Assembly: GCA_021776195.1 (NCBI GenBank)
Contig: JAJFGK010000120.1
Coordinates: 1-27,559, forward strand
Source: Kiloniellaceae bacterium
GTDB taxonomy: Bacteria > Pseudomonadota > Alphaproteobacteria > Kiloniellales > Kiloniellaceae
Direction: 5' to 3'
DNA length: 27,559 nt
The position numbers and the translations under genes are program-made. Within the stretch, counting starts at the first letter, position 1, and the number at the start of each line of letters is the position of its first letter. Below the pieces are notes generated by a model that was given only the letters and a program-made list of their open reading frames with translations, did no database searches and was not told where the DNA came from. This document shows, in pieces, positions 15,302 through 21,554 of this stretch.

Positions 15302-15979
15302 ATGGAACCCCGTCATCAATCCATCGCCTGGCCCTTGCCACAAAAGATCGCCTTGGCCGGACTCTTGCTGTTCGGTCTCGTGGCCGCCTATGTCATCGGC
15401 GCCGGGCAGTTCCTGATGAACGAACAGCCGTCCTTCTTCGCGCCGATAGCGGCCACGGCGGCGATCCCGGTCGCGCTCTTCCTGGCCGGCTATGCGTTCT
15501 CGGCCCGCTTTCGAGACTTCGTGCTGGCGCAGGACCTGCGCCGGCTCACCATGCTTCAGGCCTGGCGGGTGGTCGGTTTCACCTTTCTGCCGCTCTATGC
15601 CTTCGGCCATCTGCCCGGGCTCTTCGCCTGGCCCGCCGGGCTCGGCGACGTGGCGGTCGGTATCGCCGCTGTCTTCGTCATTGCCCGCCTGGACCGCGAT
15701 GCCGATTTTGCCTCGACCCCGCGTTTCGTGACCTTTCATCTCATGGGCCTGCTCGATTTCGCCGTCGCGATCGGGACCGCCGGGCTCGCATCGGGCGCCT
15801 TTCCGTTTCTGACCGGGGACGGTGTCACCAGCGCCGCCATGGACGTCTGGCCGCTCAACATCTTCCCCAGCTTTTGGGTGCCGGCCTTCATCATTCTGCA
15901 CTTGATGGTGCTCTTGAAGGTGCGCCATATGCGCCGGCTCGAGAACCAGCCGGTCCCAGGGACGCCGCAAGCCGCCTGA
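15302..15979 (+). CDS. Six-helix integral membrane protein, unknown function
   Basis: A 225-residue protein with about six hydrophobic segments (near residues 16-36, 47-66, 84-103, 110-129, 143-163 and 190-207) and short charged loops, so an inner-membrane protein. I do not recognise a family signature. AAAGGA lies upstream of the ATG. It follows the MarR gene by 54 bases and carries its own promoter with a copy of the MarR operator, so it is probably the regulator's main target. That suggests a role in response to a small molecule or oxidant, such as transport or electron transfer, but no catalytic motif supports a particular reaction. Confidence 0.85.
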   Translation: MEPRHQSIAWPLPQKIALAGLLLFGLVAAYVIGAGQFLMNEQPSFFAPIAATAAIPVALFLAGYAFSARFRDFVLAQDLRRLTMLQAWRVVGFTFLPLYAFGHLPGLFAWPAGLGDVAVGIAAVFVIARLDRDADFASTPRFVTFHLMGLLDFAVAIGTAGLASGAFPFLTGDGVTSAAMDVWPLNIFPSFWVPAFIILHLMVLLKVRHMRRLENQPVPGTPQAA

Positions 15980-16011
15980 CGCTCGCTGGCGGGCGTCGCG
16001 CCGGACGCGCG

Positions 16012-16029
16012 GCGCCTGCCGGCAGGCGC
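16012..16029. repeat. 18-bp perfect palindrome between convergent genes
   Basis: GCGCCTGCCGGCAGGCGC reads the same on both strands. An adjacent imperfect hairpin (15978-15997, arms near GACGC and GCGTC) lies just before it. Both sit in the 52-base gap between the convergent membrane-protein and methyltransferase genes and may serve as a bidirectional transcript end; there is no T-run. Confidence 0.45.
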
Positions 16030-16031
16030 GG

Positions 16032-16733
16032 TCAGGTGACCTGGTAGACCCAGATGTCGTGTTCCAGGTCGGGTTCGCCCTTGGGCATGATGTGGATCGC
16101 GCGTTCGGCCTCGACCAGGCGCCAGAGACCCTTCGCCACCAGGTCGTCCTGGATCTCCTTAAATCCCTGTGTCTGGTAGATCTCGGTCATGAGGGTAAAG
16201 ACGATCGGTCCGCCGGGCTTGGTGATCCGCACCAGGTCGCGCAGGCTGGCGGCCGGGGCGTGGCCCTGGGTCAGGGTGCCGATGCAGAGCGTGCCGTCGA
16301 AGTGCTGGTCGGGAAAATCCAGCGGCTCGCCCATGACCATGCGGCGCAGCTCGCCATAAAGGTTCTTCTTGCGGGCCGCCGCCAACATGCCCTCGGACAT
16401 GTCGATGCCGGTGATCCGGGAGATGCCCGCCGCGCGCAGGGCCTCGCCCACCAGGCCGGTGCCGACCCCCGCATCGAGGACATGGGCATCGAGAACAGGG
16501 GCGTCGAGGACTCTGGGGTCCGATTCCAGGAGCGGCATCGTTTTCGCCACCGCCAGGCGCGGCGCGACGTAGCCGAAGTCCCGGGTCAGATCGGCGTCGT
16601 AGTCCGCGGCCCAACGGTCGTAGCAGGCCTCCAGCTCGGCCTGGCTGCGCGCCTCGTAGACCCAGCGCACCCGTTCGTGGGAGGCCGGCGGCTGGTCCCC
16701 TTTGGACGCCAGCGTCTTGGGGCGCTTGGTCAT
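16032..16733 (-). CDS. Class I SAM-dependent methyltransferase
   Basis: A 233-residue soluble methyltransferase of the class I Rossmann type, similar in layout to WBSCR27/UbiE-like small-molecule enzymes. Motif I is VLDAGVGTG (residues 85-93), the acidic residue of the next strand is Asp111 (GIDMSEGML), and FDGTLCIGTLTQGHAP and LVRITKPGGPIVFTL follow as motifs IV-VI. Just before motif I the protein contains a threefold VLDA repeat encoded by a 15-base tandem repeat. The start lies only six bases beyond the stop of the phytanoyl-type dioxygenase, so it belongs to the leftward run. An acceptor substrate is not evident. Confidence 0.88.
   Translation of the reverse strand: MTKRPKTLASKGDQPPASHERVRWVYEARSQAELEACYDRWAADYDADLTRDFGYVAPRLAVAKTMPLLESDPRVLDAPVLDAHVLDAGVGTGLVGEALRAAGISRITGIDMSEGMLAAARKKNLYGELRRMVMGEPLDFPDQHFDGTLCIGTLTQGHAPAASLRDLVRITKPGGPIVFTLMTEIYQTQGFKEIQDDLVAKGLWRLVEAERAIHIMPKGEPDLEHDIWVYQVT
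16471..16515 (-). repeat. Three 15-base tandem repeats in methyltransferase gene
   Basis: Units at 16471-16485, 16486-16500 and 16501-16515 share the core GCrTCGAGrAC and encode VLDAP, VLDAH and VLDAG in the leftward reading frame. The last copy is the start of methyltransferase motif I; the others look like in-frame duplications of it that keep the frame. Confidence 0.75.
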
Positions 16734-16739
16734 GAACGG

Positions 16740-17600
16740 TCAGTTTCTCGGGCCCTGGGCCGCGTCCTTGTAGAAGAATTCGTGCTGGATTTCGATCACC
16801 CGCTTGAACAGCGCGATGCCCTCCGGGTCGAACTCCCGCTTGGGCCGCGGCATCAGCTCGAAGTGGCCATAGCGGTCCTCGCCGCGCACCAGTTGGGCGA
16901 AGTCCTTGTGGCCGACGACCTGGCGCATGGCGGGGGTGATGTAGCGCATCGCCAGCCCGACCCGCCAGCCGTCGGTGCTGTTGGGCCCCGAGGCGTGGAA
17001 CATGCGGCCGTGATGCAGCGAGAACTGACCGGGCTCGAGGCAGACCGGAATGGCGGCGGCCTCGTCGACCTCGACCGCGATCTCCTGGCCCCGCGACAGC
17101 AGGTTTTCGTCTGCGAAGGTGTCGCGGTGCGGCACGATCTCCCGGTGGTGCGAACCCGGTATGAAGCGCATGCAGCCGCTCGCCTCGGTGACCGGCGAGA
17201 GCGCCAGCCAGACGGTGATCTCTTCGGTGCTGTCGAGACCCCAGTAGGTCAGGTCCTGGTGCCAGGAGATGTAGTGCGGGCTCTGGGGCTCCTTGAAGAA
17301 AAAGCCGGCGCTCCAGAGCAGCAGGTCGGGGCCCATGATGGTCTCGACGGCATCGAGGATGCGCGGGTCGTTGGCCAGCGCGTCCACGAAGGGAAAGGCC
17401 AGCTGGGCCTGGCTAAAGAGCAGGCTTTTGACCTCACCGCCCTGGCGGTGGATGTCGATTGCCCGCTCGCCGGCCGTCATGGCCTCGGCGGGGTCGAGCA
17501 GGGCGAAGGGAAAGACGTAGCCGTCGCGCGCGTAGCGGGCGGCGATCTCGGTGGCATCGGGGTCCGAAGGCGAAAGGCTCCGGGCGGTCTGTGCAGGCAT
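16740..17600 (-). CDS. Phytanoyl-CoA dioxygenase (PhyH) family protein
   Basis: A 286-residue PhyH-superfamily Fe(II)/2OG oxygenase. Iron ligands are His114 and Asp116 (WHQDLTYWG) and His202 (FHASGPNSTDGWR), with the 2OG-binding Arg213; SGCMRFIPGSHH is the family loop. It resembles ectoine-hydroxylase-like and related bacterial members more than mammalian phytanoyl-CoA hydroxylase. The ATG at 17600 is chosen because a GGGACAAGAG purine stretch lies before it and homology begins nearby; the longer open frame lacks support. It sits between the DapA-like gene (88 bases upstream) and the methyltransferase (six bases downstream), probably as one transcript. Confidence 0.9.
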   Translation of the reverse strand: MPAQTARSLSPSDPDATEIAARYARDGYVFPFALLDPAEAMTAGERAIDIHRQGGEVKSLLFSQAQLAFPFVDALANDPRILDAVETIMGPDLLLWSAGFFFKEPQSPHYISWHQDLTYWGLDSTEEITVWLALSPVTEASGCMRFIPGSHHREIVPHRDTFADENLLSRGQEIAVEVDEAAAIPVCLEPGQFSLHHGRMFHASGPNSTDGWRVGLAMRYITPAMRQVVGHKDFAQLVRGEDRYGHFELMPRPKREFDPEGIALFKRVIEIQHEFFYKDAAQGPRN

Positions 17601-17688
17601 GGTCTCTTGTCCCACCGAGGTGTCGCGCTGCGGCAAGACTGGACCCATGGGAGATTCGAAATCAACGATAAAATCGTGGCCCCGGGCG

Positions 17689-18594
17689 TTAATGCTCGAG
17701 CGGCCCCAGGGTGGTGGCATAGCGGGCCAGACAGGCCAACCCAAAGGGCGTCGGTGCCAGCGCCGGCGCGCGGTCATGAACCGGCCCCAGGCCAAGCCTG
17801 AGCGCCGCCAGGCGCTTGCCGTAGCACATCAGGTTGTCGAGGGACTGGAAGATGAAAACCAGGGTCGGCAGGATCTCGCGGTAGAGACGCTCGGCGGCGG
17901 CTTCGCTGGTCTCGTCCCCGGCCCTCATCAGGTCGAAGATCCGCGCCTGGCGGTCGCAGGTCTCGGTGCTGGGGATCATGCCGGCACAGCCGGCCCGCAG
18001 ATTGTCGAGCAGCTCCAGCCCGGCGCGGCCGTTGAAGATGGCCAGGCCGCCCTCGGTGACCTCGTGGATCTGCTTCATGTCGAGGGCCGGGCCCTCGGCC
18101 TTGATCAGGGTGAAGTGGGCGTGGCGCTCGGCCAGCCGGGCGATGCTGGCGGGCGACAGGCCGGTGCCGATGATGTCCGGCGCGTTCTGGATCGCCACCG
18201 GCAGGTCGGTCTCGGCCATCACGGCGCTGAAGAAGTCGAACAGCTCGGGCTCGGCGATGGTCCGGCTCGGCGGTTGCAGGATGACCCACTGGGCATCGTG
18301 GTCGGCGGCCAGGCGCAGCTTTTCGGTTTGCGCCGCGACACTGGGCCCGGCCACGGTCATGGCGAAGGGCAGGCGGCCAGACAGATCCTCGGCGAGCCAG
18401 GCCACCAGGTCGCCCTGTTCGTCCCGGGACAGCTTGCCGACCTCGGTCGCCAGGCCGAGGATCGCCACGCCGTGGACGCCGGCCGCATTGCAGGCCGCGA
18501 CCTGGGTCCGCAGGGCGCCCCGGTCGAGGCTGCCGTCGGCGTTGAAAAAGGCATAGAGCATCGGATAGATGCCCCTGGGTTTGAGGTCGTCCAT
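17689..18594 (-). CDS. DapA-family lyase/aldolase with altered active site
   Basis: A 301-residue class I aldolase of the dihydrodipicolinate synthase/N-acetylneuraminate lyase superfamily. The Schiff-base lysine is Lys165 (LIKAEG). The catalytic tyrosine position of the family's Y-N-x-P motif is Gln136 (IQNAPD), and the G-T-T-G-E substrate loop is GLATE. It is therefore not a bona fide dihydrodipicolinate synthase; another retro-aldol, dehydration or decarboxylation reaction on a keto acid is expected. AAAGGGGA stands before the ATG. It heads the leftward run with the PhyH-type dioxygenase and methyltransferase, and diverges from the second amidase. Confidence 0.88.
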   Translation of the reverse strand: MDDLKPRGIYPMLYAFFNADGSLDRGALRTQVAACNAAGVHGVAILGLATEVGKLSRDEQGDLVAWLAEDLSGRLPFAMTVAGPSVAAQTEKLRLAADHDAQWVILQPPSRTIAEPELFDFFSAVMAETDLPVAIQNAPDIIGTGLSPASIARLAERHAHFTLIKAEGPALDMKQIHEVTEGGLAIFNGRAGLELLDNLRAGCAGMIPSTETCDRQARIFDLMRAGDETSEAAAERLYREILPTLVFIFQSLDNLMCYGKRLAALRLGLGPVHDRAPALAPTPFGLACLARYATTLGPLEH

Positions 18595-18679
18595 GCTGCT
18601 TCCCCTTTACGGCGCCCCCTTGACGGCGTCGTTCCCATTGCCAGTCTGTTTCGCGTTCGAGTCCCTCATCCTAGTTGTC

Positions 18680-18713
18680 ACCCCGGAAAATCCCATAAGG
18701 GATTTTCCGGGGT
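18680..18713. repeat. 15-bp perfect hairpin, REP-like
   Basis: ACCCCGGAAAATCCC and GGGATTTTCCGGGGT pair perfectly around ATAA. It lies in the divergent spacer between the DapA-like and amidase genes, not at a gene end, so it is not a terminator for either flanking gene. The CCCCGG...CCGGGG ends preceded by GTCA resemble dispersed palindromes seen in alphaproteobacterial genomes. Confidence 0.7.
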
Positions 18714-18767
18714 CTCGGGCCGGAGGGGCGGCGGCAGGACAGTGTGTTTGAGAAACGGGGGGAGACC

Positions 18768-20195
18768 ATGACCGATCTGGATCTTTGCTACATGAGCGCG
18801 ACCGAGGCGATCCGCCGCTTCAAGGATCGCTCGCTCTCGCCGGTCGAGCTGATGCAGGCGATCATCGCCCGGGCCGAGGCGGTGGAGCCAACCTGCAACC
18901 TCTTCACCCACAGCTACTTCGAGCAGGCCCTGGCCCAGGCGCGCAAGGCCGAGGCCAAGTACGCCAAGCCGGGCGGCCGGGTCGGGCTGCTGGAAGGCAT
19001 CCCGGTCGCGATCAAGGACGAGAACACCATAAAAGGCCAGAACACCACCTCGGGCTCGCTGATCTACAAGGATAAGATCGACGACAAGACCTCGCTCTCG
19101 GTCGAGCGCATCATGCGCGCCGGCGGCATCGTCCACGCCCGCTCGACCTGCCCGGAGTTCGCCTGCGCCGGGGTGACCCACTCCAAGCTCTGGGGGGTCT
19201 CGCGCAACCCCTGGAACCGGGACTTCACCACCGGCGGTTCGTCGGGCGGGGCCGGCGGGGCCCTGGCCGCCGGCACCACGACCCTGGCCAACGGGTCGGA
19301 CATCTGGGGCTCGATCCGCATGCCGGCCTCCTGCTGCGGCGTGCTGGGCTTCAAGCCGCCCTACGGCCGGGTCCCGGAAGACATCCCCTTTAATCTCGAT
19401 CCCTACTGCCACGAAGGACCCCTGGCGCGGACCGTGGCCGATCTGGCGCTGCTGGAAAACGTCATGGCCGGGCCCCACCCCCAGGACATCACCACGGTGA
19501 AGCCCAAGCTGACCATTCCCCGCGAACTGAAGGGCATCGAGGGCTGGAAGATCGCCGTCTCGATGGATCTCGGCTATTTCGAGGTCGACCCCGAGGTGGT
19601 TGCCAACACCGAGGCGACGCTGCAGACCTTCCGCGATCTGGGCGCCACGGTGGAGCAGGTCGACCTGGGCTGGAGCGAGACCACCCTGACCGCCGCCTCG
19701 AACCACCTGGGCCATCTCTTCGGCACCCTGGTCGGGCTCCATCTGGCGCGCCACCGCGAAACCATGACCAACTACGCCCGTTCGTTTGCCCAGTTCGGGC
19801 GCTCGATCACCGCCGAGGACTACTTCGAATCCACGGTGATCGCCGGCGAGATGTACGCGACCCTGGGGCCGTTGCTGCAGAACTACAACCTGCTGATCTG
19901 TCCCACCATGCCGCTGCCCGCCGTGGCCGCCGACTACGATCCGGGGATCGGCGGTGTCGCGATCAACGGCAAGCCGGTGCATCCGATCTGGGGCTGGTGC
20001 ATGACCTATCCCTTCAACGTGATGAGCCGCTGCCCGGTCATGTCGGTGCCCAGCGGTTTCGCCGGCAACGGCGTGCCCACCGGCATCCAACTGGTCGGGC
20101 GGACCTTCGACGATGTCAGCGTTTTTCGCGCCGCCGCCGCCCTGGAGCGCGCCCGCCCGCTCTACGATACCCCGGAGCGCCGGCCGGCGGTTTGA
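18768..20195 (+). CDS. Amidase-signature family hydrolase (second copy, distinct)
   Basis: A 475-residue amidase-signature enzyme with the triad Lys83 (VAIKDE), cis-Ser in GGSSGG (residues 156-161) and nucleophile Ser182 in GSIRMPA. Other family blocks are LLEGIPVAIKDE and the C-terminal VMSVPSGFAGNGVPTGIQLVG region. It differs widely from the amidase at 6411-7853 and is not a recent duplicate. A GGGGGGAG run directly precedes the ATG; the open frame to 18744 is ignored. It is divergent from the DapA-like gene and precedes the toxin-antitoxin pair. Likely hydrolyses a small aliphatic or aromatic amide. Confidence 0.9.
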   Translation: MTDLDLCYMSATEAIRRFKDRSLSPVELMQAIIARAEAVEPTCNLFTHSYFEQALAQARKAEAKYAKPGGRVGLLEGIPVAIKDENTIKGQNTTSGSLIYKDKIDDKTSLSVERIMRAGGIVHARSTCPEFACAGVTHSKLWGVSRNPWNRDFTTGGSSGGAGGALAAGTTTLANGSDIWGSIRMPASCCGVLGFKPPYGRVPEDIPFNLDPYCHEGPLARTVADLALLENVMAGPHPQDITTVKPKLTIPRELKGIEGWKIAVSMDLGYFEVDPEVVANTEATLQTFRDLGATVEQVDLGWSETTLTAASNHLGHLFGTLVGLHLARHRETMTNYARSFAQFGRSITAEDYFESTVIAGEMYATLGPLLQNYNLLICPTMPLPAVAADYDPGIGGVAINGKPVHPIWGWCMTYPFNVMSRCPVMSVPSGFAGNGVPTGIQLVGRTFDDVSVFRAAAALERARPLYDTPERRPAV

Positions 20196-20216
20196 GGGGC
20201 GCGGGTGGGATGGCAC

Positions 20217-20261
20217 TTGCAATTCCGGTCGGATTTCATTATATAACTAGTCTGACTAGTC
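20217..20261 (+). promoter_or_regulatory. Toxin-antitoxin promoter and operator
   Basis: A possible -35 TTGCAA (20217-20222) and -10 TATAAC (20242-20247, 19-base spacer) are followed immediately by two ACTAGT palindromes (20246-20251 and 20255-20260) separated by CTG. Phd/YefM antitoxins bind short palindromes overlapping their promoter, so these are the likely operator for autorepression by the antitoxin-toxin complex. Confidence 0.6.
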
Positions 20262-20280
20262 AATCTTGAGGATCATCGCG

Positions 20281-20520
20281 ATGAAATGGCAATTGCAAGC
20301 GGCGAAGGCGAAGTTCAGTGAAGTGGTGGAACTCGCCCTGACCGAGGGCCCCCAATTTGTCACTCGGCACGGCAAGGATGCGGTGGTGGTGGTCTCTGCC
20401 GTGGACTACGCGGCGGTGCGGGAGCCGAAGCGCAGCTTTAGGGATCATCTTCTGGCCATACCGAAGGCCGATCTCGATATTGCGCGCGATAAGGAGCCTG
20501 CAAGGGACATCGATTTGTGA
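20281..20520 (+). CDS. Phd/YefM-family antitoxin
   Basis: A 79-residue antitoxin. The N-terminal DNA-binding fold is typical: WQLQAAKAKFSEVVELAL, then GPQFVTRHGKDAVVVVSAVDYAAV as the strand pair, followed by a C-terminal toxin-binding tail (about residues 50-79). GAGGA at 20268-20272 sets the ATG at 20281; a TTG at 20266 is within the ribosome site. The stop overlaps the start of the PIN toxin gene (GTGA), a standard toxin-antitoxin arrangement. It is expected to neutralise the toxin and repress the operon. Confidence 0.92.
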   Translation: MKWQLQAAKAKFSEVVELALTEGPQFVTRHGKDAVVVVSAVDYAAVREPKRSFRDHLLAIPKADLDIARDKEPARDIDL

Positions 20521-20936
20521 GTTATCTGTTGGACACCTGCGTCGTGTCGGAGCTAACCCGACCCCGTCCGGATAGCGGTGTCGTGGATTGGCTGGGCGGC
20601 CAGCAAGATGACAATATTTGTCTAAGCAGCATTACGGTTGGAGAGCTGGTGCAAGGCATCGCTTTCCTGCCGGCAGGACGGAGGCGTCAGGGTCTTGAGG
20701 ATTGGTACCATCTGACGATACGCGATTTCGAAGGCTCTGTGGTCGCCTTTGACCAACCCGTGGCCGAGACCTGGGGCCGCCTTGTGGCAGGTTCACGTCG
20801 GCGCGGCCGTAGCCTTCCGACGATTGACAGTATGTTGGCGGCCACGGCCTTGTTCCACGGATTGACAGTTGTCACCCGCAACGTCGCGGACTTCGGTGGT
20901 CTGGGTATCGATGTTCACAATCCGTGGGCGGCTTGA
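20517..20936 (+). CDS. vapC: PIN-domain ribonuclease toxin (VapC/FitB-like)
   Basis: A 139-residue PIN-domain protein with the expected acidic residues: Asp6 (LLDTCVVSE), Glu43 (TVGELVQG), Asp104 (TIDSMLAA) and Asp125 (NVADF), which coordinate Mg2+ for RNA cleavage. The order and length match FitB/VapC-type toxins. The GTG start overlaps the antitoxin stop by four bases, so translation is coupled. Whether the target is initiator tRNA or another RNA cannot be told from sequence. Base composition is slightly lower in GC than neighbours, fitting a mobile addiction module. Confidence 0.92.
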   Translation: MSYLLDTCVVSELTRPRPDSGVVDWLGGQQDDNICLSSITVGELVQGIAFLPAGRRRQGLEDWYHLTIRDFEGSVVAFDQPVAETWGRLVAGSRRRGRSLPTIDSMLAATALFHGLTVVTRNVADFGGLGIDVHNPWAA

Positions 20937-21029
20937 TGCACCGTCGGTTGGGTTGTCCAACGGACAGTGAACGACCAGGAAGACAGGGAAGATTGAGTCG
21001 ATCCCAATCAGTCCAAAGGAGTTTGTCCT

Positions 21030-21434
21030 ATGAAGATCGACGGCGGCTGCCATTGCGGGGCCATCACCTACGAGGCCGAGATCGACCCGGAGAAGGTCGG
21101 CATTTGCCACTGCACCGATTGTCAGACCCTCTCGGGAACGGCCTTTCGCACCATCCTGCCGATACCCGCGGCCAACTTTCACCTTCGGTCGGGAACACCC
21201 AAGATCTATGTGAAACTCGGCGATAGCGGCGCCAGGCGGGCCCAGGCCTTCTGTGGCGACTGCGGCGCGCCGATCTATGCCAGCGACGCCGTGCCGGCGC
21301 CCGCGGTCTACAATCTGCGCCTGGGGACCGCGCGTCAGCGCGACGAGTTGCCCCCCAAGTGGGAAGTCTGGTGCCGATCGGCGCTGCCCTGGCTGCCGAA
21401 GATGGAGGCCCTGCCGAAAAAGGAAAAGCAGTAG
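21030..21434 (+). CDS. GFA (CENP-V-like) zinc-binding protein
   Basis: A 134-residue glutathione-dependent formaldehyde-activating enzyme-like protein. Zinc-binding cysteines are Cys7/Cys9 (GCHCG), Cys26/Cys28/Cys31 (ICHCTDC) and Cys75/Cys78 (FCGDCG), the full GFA pattern. The family fold binds zinc through these thiolates; most members are of unknown activity, and a carbon-sulfur lyase or S-adduct role is the common inference. AAAGGAG lies before the ATG. It is a single gene between the toxin-antitoxin pair and the ATP-grasp block. Confidence 0.92.
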   Translation: MKIDGGCHCGAITYEAEIDPEKVGICHCTDCQTLSGTAFRTILPIPAANFHLRSGTPKIYVKLGDSGARRAQAFCGDCGAPIYASDAVPAPAVYNLRLGTARQRDELPPKWEVWCRSALPWLPKMEALPKKEKQ

Positions 21435-21481
21435 CGCGCCCTTCGCAGCGAAGTCCCGGGCCTGTCCCTTGGCGCCCGACT

Positions 21482-21510
21482 TTGACCCCCCGTGGAGCAG
21501 GCCCTATAGT
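21482..21510 (+). promoter_or_regulatory. Strong sigma-70-like promoter for ATP-grasp operon
   Basis: TTGACC (21482-21487) and TATAGT (21505-21510) are separated by exactly 17 bases and resemble the housekeeping consensus. Transcription would begin near 21517, about 38 bases before the GTG start of the ATP-grasp gene. It is the clearest promoter in the window and implies the three following genes form one transcript. Confidence 0.65.
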
Positions 21511-21554
21511 TTCCACAACGAGAATTTCAACGAGAAGAGGGGGGAACAATCGGG

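Noticed and set aside
16059..17801. 580-residue rightward frame opposite methyltransferase and dioxygenase
   Set aside because: Spans two real leftward genes and their gap; no motif, biased composition.
17689..18594. Annotating the DapA-like gene as dihydrodipicolinate synthase
   Set aside because: The Y-N-x-P tyrosine and GTTGE loop are both replaced, so the lysine-pathway activity is not supported.
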